Shown here piece after piece: positions 41,559 through 51,238 of a DNA stretch of 64,000 nucleotides (position 1 is the stretch's first letter; each line of letters opens with the position of its first letter). Below the pieces are notes generated by a model. It made no database searches. It was not told where the DNA came from and saw only the letters and a program-made list of their open reading frames with translations. Origin of the DNA: Tateyamaria sp. syn59 (GTDB lineage Bacteria; Pseudomonadota; Alphaproteobacteria; Rhodobacterales; Rhodobacteraceae); contig NZ_VCBA01000004.1 of assembly GCF_007995245.1 (NCBI RefSeq), positions 248,001 to 312,000 of the forward strand, in the 5' to 3' direction. Both the position numbers and the translations under genes were made by a program.

Positions 41559-43256
41559 ATGGCGCACGCGATATGGCGCGGCTCTTTGGGCACACGGATC
41601 AGGATCGCGAGCGGTCTGATCCTTATGATCTATCTGGCTCTGCACATCCTGAACCTTGCGGTGGTCCTGATTTCGCCCGCCGCCTATGACGCGGTGCAGG
41701 ACGCCCGTCTTTGGGTGATCCGATCCGATGTCGGCACGGCCGTGGTTGGGGCCGCGATGGCCGCCCATGTGGTCCTGTCACTGGGCAAGGTGATCGTGGC
41801 GCGCACCTTTCGGATGCCGCTGGCGCAGTGGGTACAGGTGCTGTTGGGCCTCGCCATCCCGATCCTGCTGATCGACCACCTGATCTACATCCGTGGCGCG
41901 CACGAGATGCTGGGCGTGAACACAATGTTTGGTTACGTGACCCGGCTGATCTGGGACACGAGCGACGGCTGGGGGCAGGCCGCGCTTTTGCTCATTGCCT
42001 GGGTTCATGGCTGCATCGGTCTGCACATGTGGTTGCGTCTGACTGACTGGTGGCACCGGGCGATGCCGTGGCTGATTGGTGTGGCCGTCGTTCTGCCGGT
42101 GCTGGCGCTGCTGGGATTCGTGACCTTTGCCCGTGCCATCGACGGGCTGTTGTCCAATCCGCGCGGCGAAGAGGTCGCGTATGCCGCCTGGAACTGGCCG
42201 GATGCGGACGGCTTTGCACAGCTTGCCGCGGCATCAGACGCTGCGACCCTCGTGGTCTGGGCAGTGCTGGGCGCGGCGGTTGCCGCGTTCCTCGCGCGCC
42301 GCATCATCGCCGCCATTGCGCGGCCCATCCGCATCCATTACGTCGACGGGCCAAGCGTGCGCGCGCCCCGCGGACAGACCATCCTTGAAACATCGCAAAG
42401 CAGCGGCGTGCCACACACCGCGCTCTGTGGTGGGCGCGGGCGCTGCACCACCTGCCGGGTCATCATCGAGGAAGGGCTGGATGATCTGCCGCCCCCGTCT
42501 GAGGCAGAGGCGCGCAGCCTTGCTGCCGTGGGCGCGCCGCCCAATGCGCGCCTCGCCTGTCAGGTTCGCCCCCGCACCAACGTGCGCGTCTTTCGCGTCT
42601 TCGACCGCGACGGAAAGCGCAGCCGCGCCCATGCCAGTCAGGGAAAAGAGGCGCAACTCGCCGTTCTTTTTCTGGACATGCGCGGCTTCACCGCCCGCAC
42701 CGATGGGCAGTTGCCCTACGACGTGGTCCACCTGCTCAACCGCTTTTTTGACGAGATCGTGCCGCCGATCAATGCCGCAGGGGGCACGGTCGACAAGTAT
42801 ATGGGCGACGGGCTGATGGCGGTTTTCGAGACTGCAACCGCGAAAGCCTCGGCCCGCGCTGCCCTGCGCGCTGTCGAAGGTATCGGCGCCGCGTTGGCTG
42901 CCTTCAACGCCCGGCTTGCCGCCGAAGGCAGCGCGCCGGTCGCGATCGGCATCGGTGTGCATCTGGGCAATGTCGTTCTGGGTGAGATTGGCGCAGCAGG
43001 TCAGGCGCCGCGCACGTTGATCGGTGACACCGTCAACATCGCCTCCCGGTTGGAAAGCGAAACCAAGCCGCGCAGCGCGCAAGCGCTGATTTCGGTCGAT
43101 ACGCTGCATGCCGCAGGCGTTGCCGTGCCCGATGCGGCGCTGATTTCGCTTACTTTGCGCGGGCGTGAGGCGCCGCTTGCGGCCCTGCCATTGTCGGACC
43201 TGTCGCGGATGAAGGATGCGACATTGACGTCTAAGATCACCACCGCTCCGGCCTGA
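41559..43256 (+). CDS. Membrane-anchored adenylate cyclase with 2Fe-2S ferredoxin domain
   Basis: The 565-residue protein has three parts. Residues ~1-250 form about six helices with histidines (29, 70, 107, 150, 156) placed as in succinate dehydrogenase cytochrome b, so haem binding is possible. Residues ~258-345 are a plant-type ferredoxin with Cys290, Cys296, Cys299 and Cys334. Residues ~365-530 are a class III cyclase with metal Asp373 (FLDMRGFT) and Lys413/Asp417 (VDKYMGDGL). It should make cAMP in response to quinone pool or redox state. It lies 131 bases after trxB. Confidence 0.9.
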   Translation: MAHAIWRGSLGTRIRIASGLILMIYLALHILNLAVVLISPAAYDAVQDARLWVIRSDVGTAVVGAAMAAHVVLSLGKVIVARTFRMPLAQWVQVLLGLAIPILLIDHLIYIRGAHEMLGVNTMFGYVTRLIWDTSDGWGQAALLLIAWVHGCIGLHMWLRLTDWWHRAMPWLIGVAVVLPVLALLGFVTFARAIDGLLSNPRGEEVAYAAWNWPDADGFAQLAAASDAATLVVWAVLGAAVAAFLARRIIAAIARPIRIHYVDGPSVRAPRGQTILETSQSSGVPHTALCGGRGRCTTCRVIIEEGLDDLPPPSEAEARSLAAVGAPPNARLACQVRPRTNVRVFRVFDRDGKRSRAHASQGKEAQLAVLFLDMRGFTARTDGQLPYDVVHLLNRFFDEIVPPINAAGGTVDKYMGDGLMAVFETATAKASARAALRAVEGIGAALAAFNARLAAEGSAPVAIGIGVHLGNVVLGEIGAAGQAPRTLIGDTVNIASRLESETKPRSAQALISVDTLHAAGVAVPDAALISLTLRGREAPLAALPLSDLSRMKDATLTSKITTAPA

Positions 43257-43310
43257 TCCCTGACAGGGCGCATGGGCGCTTTGCGCGGAAATCGGCCTTG
43301 CGATAAAGTT

Positions 43311-43326
43311 TGTTCTTTCATGAACA
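43311..43326. promoter_or_regulatory. Palindrome 1 upstream of the HTH-Sat-APS kinase gene
   Basis: TGTTC-TTTCAT-GAACA is a dyad with 5-bp arms, 16 bases before the ATG at 43342. It shares the GTTC-N6-GAAC pattern with palindrome 2, centre to centre 32 bases, about three helical turns. Confidence 0.6.
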
Positions 43327-43341
43327 CATTTTTGGTGACAT

Positions 43342-45462
43342 ATGTTCACGCGTGAACGCAACTTGAGTCCTTCGACCAACCTCACCATGTCCGCCGCGCC
43401 CAAACCCAATCCGGAAGCCGACGACCAGCTCTTTCGCCTGCTTCGCCAGCTCGACGAGGCGCCGGGCGCATCGCAGCGTGCCATGGCGCAAAGCATCGGT
43501 GTGTCGCTGGGCCGTCTGAATGCGCTCTTGCGCCAGGCGACTGCTGCAGGGTTCGTGCGGGTCCAGGACATGGACGGGCCGGACAAGCGACAACGCTACT
43601 CATATGCGCTCACAACGCGGGGGGCCGGAGAGAAGAACCGGCTCACCGATCAGTTCCTCGCCCGCAAGTTCGCGGAATATGACGCCCTTTTTGCCGAATT
43701 GACCGGCACCACGTCCGGGTTAAACCCCCTGAAACACAGGACCAAATTGATGGAAAACAATCTCGCTCCGATCCCCGAGCTTTTTGTCTCTTATGACAGC
43801 GCTCAGAAAATGAAGATGGAAGCGGCCGAGCTGGTCAGTTGGGATCTGACGCCGCGCCAGATCTGCGATCTGGAGCTGCTGATGAATGGCGGTTTCAACC
43901 CGCTGAAAGGGTTCCTGACCGAAGCAGATTACAACAGCGTCGTGGACACGATGCGCACCACCGACGGCGCGCTGTGGCCGATGCCCATCACCTTGGATGT
44001 CAATGACGCATTCGCGGACAGCCTGGAGATTGGTCAGGACATTGCCCTGCGCGATCAGGAAGGCGTGATCCTCGCCACCATGACCGTCACCGACCGGTTT
44101 ACGCCGAACAAATCGCATGAAGCGAAGATGGTCTTTGGTGCCGATGACAGCGCACACCCTGCCGTGAACTACCTGCATAACACCGCCGGTGATGTGTATC
44201 TGGGCGGCCCGGTGACCGGCATCCAGCAGCCCGTGCACTACGACTTCCGCGCCCGCCGCGACACCCCGAACGAGTTGCGCGCCTATTTCCGCAAGATGGG
44301 CTGGCGCAAGGTCGTGGCCTTCCAGACCCGCAACCCGCTGCACCGCGCGCACCAGGAATTGACCTTCCGCGCCGCCCGCGAAGCACAGGCCAACCTGTTG
44401 ATCCACCCCGTCGTGGGCATGACCAAGCCGGGCGACGTCGATCACTTCACCCGCGTGCGCTGCTACGAGGCCGTCCTCGACAAGTACCCGCAGGCCACCA
44501 CCTCCATGTCGCTGCTGAACCTCGCGATGCGCATGGCTGGCCCGCGCGAAGCGGTCTGGCACGGCCTGATCCGCAAAAACCACGGCTGCACCCACTTCAT
44601 CGTGGGCCGCGACCACGCAGGCCCCGGCAAGAACTCCGCAGGCGAAGATTTCTATGGCCCCTATGACGCGCAGGACCTGTTCCGTGAGCATCAGGAAGAA
44701 ATGGGCATCGAAATGGTCGACTTTAAGCACATGGTCTATGTGCAGGAGCGCGCCCAGTACGAGCCTGCGGATGAGATCGCGGACAAGGACAACGTGACCA
44801 TCCTCAACATCTCGGGCACCGAACTGCGCCGCCGTCTGGCCGAAGGTCTGGAGATTCCCGAGTGGTTCTCGTTTCCCGAGGTTGTGACCGAATTGCGCCG
44901 CACCAAACCGCCGCGTTCGAAGCAGGGCTTCACCGTGTTCTTCACCGGCTTCTCCGGCTCCGGCAAGTCCACCATCGCCAACGCGCTGATGGTCAAGTTG
45001 ATGGAGATGGGTGGCCGCCCCGTGACGCTGCTCGATGGTGACATCGTACGGAAGAACCTTTCGTCGGAACTCGGCTTCTCGAAAGAGCACCGCGACCTCA
45101 ACATCCGCCGCATCGGCTATGTCGCGTCCGAGATCACGAAGAATGGCGGCATCGCGATCTGCGCGCCCATCGCGCCCTACGCGACCACGCGGCGGGCTGT
45201 GCGGGAAGACATCGAAGCCTTTGGTGCCTTTGTCGAAGTGCACGTCGCCACGTCCATCGAGGAGTGCGAACGCCGTGACCGCAAGGGTCTCTACAAGCTG
45301 GCGCGCGAAGGCAAGATCAAAGAGTTTACGGGCATCTCCGATCCCTATGACGTGCCCGCCAGCCCCGAGCTGAGCGTCGAGACCGAGAATGTCGACGTGG
45401 ACAACTGTGCCCATCAGGTCCTGCTGAAGCTGGAAAGCATGGGCCTGATCGCCGCTCAATAA
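43342..45462 (+). CDS. Sulfate adenylyltransferase/APS kinase with N-terminal MarR-like DNA-binding domain
   Basis: The 706-residue frame fuses three parts. Residues ~25-125 are a MarR-type winged helix (SQRAMAQSIGVSLGRLNALLRQ, DKRQRYSYALTTRGAGEKNRL) resembling EPS-associated regulators. From Met137 it is a sulfate adenylyltransferase (NLAPIPELFVSY; active-site QTRNPLHRAHQ from residue 328). APS kinase follows, P-loop GFSGSGKST at 536-544. The enzyme activates sulfate to PAPS. Relatives normally start at the Met137 position and have ~570 residues. No stop separates the parts. An internal start at 43750, preceded by AGGA, could give the plain enzyme. Confidence 0.88.
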   Translation: MFTRERNLSPSTNLTMSAAPKPNPEADDQLFRLLRQLDEAPGASQRAMAQSIGVSLGRLNALLRQATAAGFVRVQDMDGPDKRQRYSYALTTRGAGEKNRLTDQFLARKFAEYDALFAELTGTTSGLNPLKHRTKLMENNLAPIPELFVSYDSAQKMKMEAAELVSWDLTPRQICDLELLMNGGFNPLKGFLTEADYNSVVDTMRTTDGALWPMPITLDVNDAFADSLEIGQDIALRDQEGVILATMTVTDRFTPNKSHEAKMVFGADDSAHPAVNYLHNTAGDVYLGGPVTGIQQPVHYDFRARRDTPNELRAYFRKMGWRKVVAFQTRNPLHRAHQELTFRAAREAQANLLIHPVVGMTKPGDVDHFTRVRCYEAVLDKYPQATTSMSLLNLAMRMAGPREAVWHGLIRKNHGCTHFIVGRDHAGPGKNSAGEDFYGPYDAQDLFREHQEEMGIEMVDFKHMVYVQERAQYEPADEIADKDNVTILNISGTELRRRLAEGLEIPEWFSFPEVVTELRRTKPPRSKQGFTVFFTGFSGSGKSTIANALMVKLMEMGGRPVTLLDGDIVRKNLSSELGFSKEHRDLNIRRIGYVASEITKNGGIAICAPIAPYATTRRAVREDIEAFGAFVEVHVATSIEECERRDRKGLYKLAREGKIKEFTGISDPYDVPASPELSVETENVDVDNCAHQVLLKLESMGLIAAQ
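43344..43357. promoter_or_regulatory. Palindrome 2 overlapping the start codon region
   Basis: GTTCACGCGTGAAC is a perfect 14-bp palindrome directly after the ATG at 43342, inside the coding frame. Occupied by a protein it would block transcription or initiation. If it is an operator, the true start may be the ATG at 43387 (MSAAPKP). Confidence 0.6.
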
Positions 45463-45484
45463 GCGACGGCAACTGACCAATCGT

Positions 45485-45511
45485 AAGGCGCACCTTCGGG
45501 TGCGCCTTTTT
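45485..45511. terminator. Terminator between the Sat/APS kinase gene and PhzF
   Basis: AAGGCGCACC-TTCG-GGTGCGCCTT is a perfect 10-bp stem with a stable UUCG-type loop and a T run. It ends the sulfate gene and lies against the stop of the convergent phzF-like gene. Confidence 0.85.
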
Positions 45512-46386
45512 CATAGATGGAGCGTGCCGCTCATCAACACATGGGCCTGCCCTTCGACCACGACGCCCGCAATGGCGTCCCGCGGCCCCAGCACCTCGAC
45601 TCTCGCCTGCCCTGGACGGCCCAGACCATGCCCTTGCTCGGCCACGAAGGTCGGGCTTTCGATCAACGCTTCGGACCACAGGTAAGCTGCCATCGCACCG
45701 GTGGCCGAGCCGGTGAACGGATCCTCTGCCGGGCTGGGCGGGGCCATCAGCAGCCGGGCAAAGGTGTCGCCTGCATCGGTTGCGCCTTCGCGGGTGCACC
45801 AGAACGGCTCCATCACGTCGGTCCCGTGGACGCCCAGCGCATCCAGATAGAGGCGGAAGGCGTCCATGTCGAAACGGACACGTTCGAGGGTCGCGCGATC
45901 CTTGAGCACGGTGATGGTGAACGGCAAACCTGTGGAGGTCACGCGCGGTGGGTGGGTGATGTCATGGGCAGTAAGCCCACCGACAGCGGCGACAAGCGCC
46001 GGATCAGGTTTTGCGCCGAATGTCGGTGCCACCTGCGTCATGCGCACGGACATGCCTGACACCTCAACCGGCACGACGCCCGCACCGGTTTCGAGTGTCA
46101 GCGCGCCATCCGGGATCAACCCACGGTGCCGCATCGCAGCCACGGTGGCGACTGTGGGGTGGCCCGCGAACGGGATTTCACGACTGGCCAGAAAGTAGCG
46201 GACGCGGATGTCGGCCACGTCCGACGGACCGGTGAAGGTGCATTCGACAAGAGACGTTTCACGGACGAAGGCCATGCATGTGGCATCATCCAGGCCCGCG
46301 CCACGATGCACGACAGCGCACCCATTGCCGCCAAAGGGGCAATCTGTGAAGGCGTCAACCCAGTCGACGTCGAAGGACATGGTCAT
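45511..46386 (-). CDS. PhzF-family isomerase-like protein
   Basis: The 291-residue protein has the PhzF/diaminopimelate-epimerase fold, with the opening DVDWVDAFTDCPFGGNGCAVV and the conserved TSLVECTF and FAGHPTVATV segments. The glutamate in SLVE matches the catalytic base. PhzF-type proteins isomerise small acids, but most such bacterial genes have no known substrate and no phenazine cluster is here. ATG 46386 (MTMSFD) or 46380 could be the start. Confidence 0.88.
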   Translation of the reverse strand: MTMSFDVDWVDAFTDCPFGGNGCAVVHRGAGLDDATCMAFVRETSLVECTFTGPSDVADIRVRYFLASREIPFAGHPTVATVAAMRHRGLIPDGALTLETGAGVVPVEVSGMSVRMTQVAPTFGAKPDPALVAAVGGLTAHDITHPPRVTSTGLPFTITVLKDRATLERVRFDMDAFRLYLDALGVHGTDVMEPFWCTREGATDAGDTFARLLMAPPSPAEDPFTGSATGAMAAYLWSEALIESPTFVAEQGHGLGRPGQARVEVLGPRDAIAGVVVEGQAHVLMSGTLHL

Positions 46387-46503
46387 TTCACTGGCCCCCA
46401 AGCTATTTCATGCATCGTTTTACGGGGGATACTACAGTGGTTTAAGACCCCGTAGAGGCATGCGGCTACATATCTCGATTTGGTGCACGGAACCTGAGGC
46501 GCG

Positions 46504-47225
46504 CTACCCTTCGAAAACATAGCCGACGCCCCGGATTGTTCGAATTGTCTGCGGCTTGGACGGATTGGTCTCGATCTTGCGTCGGAGACGGGACACCCTG
46601 AGATCAATGGAGCGGTCAAAGGCGGCCCAGCCTTTTTTGTGCGCGCGTTCAAGGATCTGATCGCGGCTCAGCGCGCGGCCCTTGTTCTCGTGGAACAGTT
46701 GAAGGAGGTCGAATTCCATGGCCGTGATCGGGATCTCTTGGCCCTCCGGGCCGAACAGGCGTGCGCTATCGAGGTGCAACTGGCATGGTCCGAACGGAAC
46801 AGTTTCAAGACGGCGCGTGGCACTTGCACGGCCGGTCGCGGACCCACCTTGCCGACGCAGTGCGGTTTTGATGCGCGCCTCCAACTCGCGCAGATCAACC
46901 GGTTTGCGGAGGTACTCATCGGCGCCCATTTCCAATCCCACGATGCGATCCACGACATCTACGGCCGCGGTCAGCGTGATGACGGGGACGTCTGAATGGG
47001 CGCGCATGTCCCGCAAAGCCGACAGGCCGTCGCCCCCCCGGGCATGTCGATGTCCAACAGGATCAGGTCGGGCCGATCCGTCTTGTTTCTTGCTGCACGC
47101 TCTTGCGTGTTTGCCGCCTCACTTACGTCAAACCCGCGCTCTGACAGATACTCGCTGACCATCTCTCGCAACCGCGGCTCATCATCGCAAATCAGGATCC
47201 GGGCCGGTTTTGTGTCCAACATCAT
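46504..47225 (-). pseudogene. OmpR-type response regulator broken by a homopolymer frameshift
   Basis: The N-terminal half of the receiver (ILICDDEPRLREMVSEYLSERGFDV, LILLDIDMPGG) is in one frame and the rest (RDMRAHSDVPVITLTAA, ADEYLRKPVDL) plus a full winged-helix output domain (EFDLLQLFHENKGRALSRDQIL, VSRLRRKIE, GVGYVFEG) is in another. The break is a run of seven C at 47033-47039. With six, the frame would read DMPGGDGLSALRDM as in intact regulators. It starts in the stop codon of the kinase (ATGA), so the two formed a two-component system. Confidence 0.88.
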
Positions 47226-49477
47226 GCCTCCTGTGAACCGCTGTGCTGCGCCAGCGGCAAATGGACCTCAAAGCGGGCACCGCCCAGGCTGCTTTTACCG
47301 ATTGTGATTGTTCCCTGATGGCTGGTCACGATGCGATGGGACAAAGCCAGGCCCATGCCTGTCCCCTCGCCAACATCCTTTGTCAAAAACAACGGTTCAA
47401 AAACGCGGCCACGCAGGTCCAACGGGACGCCCGGGCCGTTGTCCGAAACAATAACAATGGCCCGATCGTTGGTGCTGTCCTCTTGCGTGCGCAGGGTCAA
47501 AACACCGGGATGATCGGTTCCTTGGATCGCGTGCTGGGCGTTGATGACGATGTTGTAAATAACCTGGATCAGCTGATCCGCATCGCCTGCCATGGGGCTT
47601 AGCCCCTCAGCAAAAGTCACTTGAACGTCGGTGTCCGGTTCCAGCCCGCTTTCGGCAACATCAAGCGCGCTGGCGGCAATGTCATTCAGGTCGCAGGGCC
47701 GTTTTTCAAAGGGCTGTTCCTTTGCCATGTCCAGGAACATTTCCACAATCCGGGCACTGCGGTCAGCCGCATCGGCAATCGACTCCACGCGCCGCTTGAG
47801 GACAGGATCGTCAACCTGTTCGTCCAGCATATGCGTGTAGCCCACTATGATCGACTGCGGGGTTCTCAACTCGTGCGCCATGCTGGCGAGACGTTCACCC
47901 AAGGCAGACAACCGCTCTTTCTGATGCGTGATTTCGCGTTGGCGGGTCAGCTCGTCCTCTATGACGCGCTGCTCGGTCATGTCGATGTAGGACAGCAGAT
48001 ACCCGTCGAGACGGGTCTTGTGGCATGAGGCGAGCACATACCGTCCATCCGTGAATTCAAGCGGAACATTGGACGAGTTTTTCTCGACCAACCTCTCGAT
48101 CTGCGCCGCATATTCATCTTTGGTCACGCCCTCGGGGATTCGGTAAATGCCCGCATCAAGTTGGTGCAGAAAAGCAGTGATTGCGTGATCTCCAAGACGT
48201 ACGGGGGCGTCTTCGGATACAAAGATGTCATCGAACTTTTCGTTGCTCAGCAGGATCTTCAGGTCCTTGTCGAACAGGACAACGCCGATATCCAGACTTT
48301 GCACCGCATCCGTCACAGCCGCGAGGTTGCGGGTTGCTGCGTCTTTCAGGGCGGTGACGTCTGTCACCACGACAACCCGACCGCCACTGTCGGTCTTCGC
48401 CCGTTCAACAAGGAAATGCTGCCCGGTCTTGAAGCGCACTTCAAATGGGTGAAGGTCCTCTCGTTGGCGCAGGATCGCCTCGCGAAACGCCAGCCCCAAA
48501 TCGCCATGGGTCGTGTCGTTGTCGACCGAGACGAGTTGCGGCGCGAGGTAGGCCATGCGTGTTTCGGGTGACATCGCGATCGAGGCGTTGGGTGTCAGGC
48601 CGTAGGGGGCCGCAAACGCTGCATTGCAATGGGTGAACTGGCCCTGCGCATCTTCGATCGCGACACCGACCGGCAGACGCGCCATGGCGGACACCATCAG
48701 CTTTTCCGCCTGCCGGTCCTGGGTCAGGTCCTAGATCGTGAGGATACGACCGCCGAATTCCGTACCATAGACATTTCCGACCAGGGCAGAGCCATGGTTG
48801 TTCGACACCGGAAAGTCCCGCGCATTCGTCGTGATCAACGTGTCCAGCAAGTCGAGCAGGGCGGCTGGTGGCCACCCCTCCGGCACAGGGAAAAGCCCGG
48901 TTCGGATTGCGTCCGAATGGATCTGACGCATCGTGTGGCCTGGGATCAAAAGCTCATCATTGGGATCGCAATTCGCGCGGAACTTCTTGTTGGCAAAGAT
49001 CAGTCGGTGCTCTTCATCAATCAGGGCCACGCCGAAATTCACATTGTCGACCGCATCCCCGAAAAGCGCGCGCGCACTGCGCCGCGCCGGCGGCGCTGTT
49101 ATCAATGAGGTCAACGTCGCCGATGTGTAGCCGTCCGGCTGTGCAAAGAGTTTCAGGATATGCGGCCCGCTCAGACGATCCTGGGTTTTGATCTCCGAGG
49201 CAAAGCCGAAGTCGCACCGCCGCCGTGCGGTGTCCAGCCCCTCCAGAACCGTATCGGCCTGACGTTGGCCCAGAGCCGCAATCAGCATCTGCGAGAGCGA
49301 TGCAAGACCCGTCCCACAAACGGCAGTTTGCGGGAAAGCGGCGAGGAACCGATTGTTCATGATCACGGCGTCGCCCGCAGGGCCAAACAGTGCAAACCCG
49401 TGATCGAGATGTTCGCACGCCGCAGCAAACGCACCCTGATGCGCATCTGCGACCGCAGCGGTTTTGAAATCGTCCAT
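47222..49477 (-). pseudogene. Multi-PAS histidine kinase interrupted by an in-frame TAG
   Basis: A single frame of 751 residues is split by TAG at 48731-48733. The N-terminal 248 residues (from ATG 49477) hold PAS-like sensor domains (EHLDHGFALFGPAGDAVIMNN, ALIDEEHRLIFANKKF). After the stop, DLTQDRQAEKLMVSAMARL continues into further PAS domains, HisKA with the phospho-acceptor in MAHELRTPQSIIVGY, and HATPase with DNGPGVP and GTGMGLALSHRI. No membrane helix is seen. The C-terminal half from Met at 48697 could still be made alone. Confidence 0.85.
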
Positions 49478-49827
49478 CCATGACACCCTCAGCCGAACAG
49501 TGCTGTTCCGAGCGTCGCTCCTAGCCGAGTATGAATGCGCCTCCGGTTTGAGACGGTTTTTTGTATCATTTGTATCCAACGCGTCCCGTCCTTGGGTCCG
49601 CAGACACAACAGTTACCTTTCCCGAAATCAGAGTGACAAGCGCGACCGTTATCGTACCGCTGCCGGTGCAGATGCTCCGGTTTCAAAGGCGGGGCCCGGA
49701 CGGGTCAAACATTCCAGAGCCCGGACCCGCATCAAATCCTCACCGTGACAAAACCGATGGGCGGGAAACGCTCGAGAACCAACGGCTGACGCGGATTTGA
49801 AGCGCGGCCAGCCTTCGAGGAAAGACA
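49478..49827. other. 350-base intergenic region, kinase to RTX gene
   Basis: No gene is supported. Divergent promoters for the kinase (left) and the RTX gene (right) should lie here. A direct repeat TGTATC-ATT-TGTATC occurs at about 49563-49577. GC-rich half-repeats (GCCCGGAC) occur around 49695-49730. Confidence 0.4.
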
Positions 49828-51055
49828 ATGAAGAGATTTATGAAAAACCTGCCTTTCAACAGCAAAGCAGCCAAATTTGATTTTATTCCTGTGGGTGACG
49901 CTGAACTTACGAGCCGTGACGGCCATGACACGTGGCTGGAACACTTCAACTCCTGGAGCGCACAGACACGCAGCGAGGCAACTGCTTCGACCTGGACCGT
50001 CGAAAGCACACCTGTTTTCAGGTGATCATACCCTCTCTGATCGGCGGTGGGATCCAGTCGGGTCAGGCCTATTGGTATGAGTGGACCAATGTCGACGTCT
50101 ATGTGGGCGACCGGCAATCCGACTGGGCCTATGGGCTTTGGGGCGACGACCTCATGTTCCTTGGCGACGGCGATGTCCGAGGCTTTGGCGGCAGCGGCAA
50201 TGACCAGATGTTCGGCGGAAACGGAAACGACATGCTGAGCGGTGGCACAGACAATGACGTCATCCAAGGCGGGTACGGCAACGACATTGTGCAAGGCGGT
50301 TCGGGCGATGACACGCTGTACGGAAACTACGGGGCGGATTCGCTGAGCGGAGGCTCGGGTGACGACTTCCTGAATGGCGGCTTTGGAAATGACCTGCTTG
50401 TGGGCAAAAGTGGCAATGACACCGTTCAGGGGGACACGGCGACAATCGGCTCCAAGGTGGCCTTGGCGAAGATATCATGGGCGGTTCGCAAGGCAACGAC
50501 ACGCTGGAGCGGGATGCCGGGGACGACACCCTGCATGGCGGCGACGATGACGACCTGATCTTTGGTGGCAGTGGTGCAGACCGTCTGACCGGCGGCGTCG
50601 GGAACGACATCCTGGACGGCGGGGCTGGCAACGATGTACTCAGAGGCGGAGCCGGATCCGACATCATCTTTGGCGGCGGCGGAAACGACGTGATCTATGG
50701 CGGCACTGATGATTTGGACGCCGGGGACATATTGTCAGGCGGCGCCGGGGCCGATGTCTTCCACTGTGCCATCTTCGATACAAACGCAAGTGACGACCCC
50801 GACGTGATCCTCGACTTTGAGACGGGCACCGACGTTTTGGTGTTCGAAGGGTTTGGGCCTGCGCCCTTTGCCGGGTTGCAGTCAGGCTTCTCGGATGGTG
50901 AGGGCGCTGAGGTGTATTTTGAGCACATCCAGCACGACCAATGGGGACAAGCGACGATGGTCTACCTGCGGGACGAATACGGCACCGGGGCCGATGCGCA
51001 TGTGCCCCTGAACGGGCATGCCGATTTGATCGCGGACGACATCTTTGCGGTCTGA
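49828..51055 (+). pseudogene. RTX-type calcium-binding protein broken by two frameshifts
   Basis: The gene starts at ATG 49828 with GAGGAAAG before it. Three frames must be joined: one to about 50015, a second to about 50430, a third to 51055. The middle and last parts contain many GGxGxDxxx nonapeptides (GGSGNDQMFGGNGNDMLSGG style), which bind calcium in type I-secreted proteins, and a typical C-terminal DVILDFETGTDVLVFEG. Restoring one T in the run at 50015-50018 and one G in the run at 50429-50433 gives one continuous protein of about 409 residues. Confidence 0.85.
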
Positions 51056-51238
51056 CCTGCCCGCTTTGCCCATCGCGAGGAGCGGCTTTCGCGTCGCTCT
51101 TCACAAGTTCTACCTCGTTGTGTATGGGGACGGATGAACACGGACCCCACCACTGCGTCTGAATGGCATAGCATTGGTACAAGCGAAGTGGCCCGTTATG
51201 GATCCCAGCACCACCATGCAATTCGCCCGCGAGGCAGC

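Noticed and set aside
43311-43357. LexA (SOS) box upstream of the Sat fusion
   Set aside because: Alphaproteobacterial LexA binds the direct repeat GTTC-N7-GTTC; these are inverted GTTC-N6-GAAC sites.
43720-45480. 586-codon minus-strand ORF opposite the Sat/APS kinase gene
   Set aside because: Antisense shadow of a strongly coding, GC-rich gene; composition is not protein-like.
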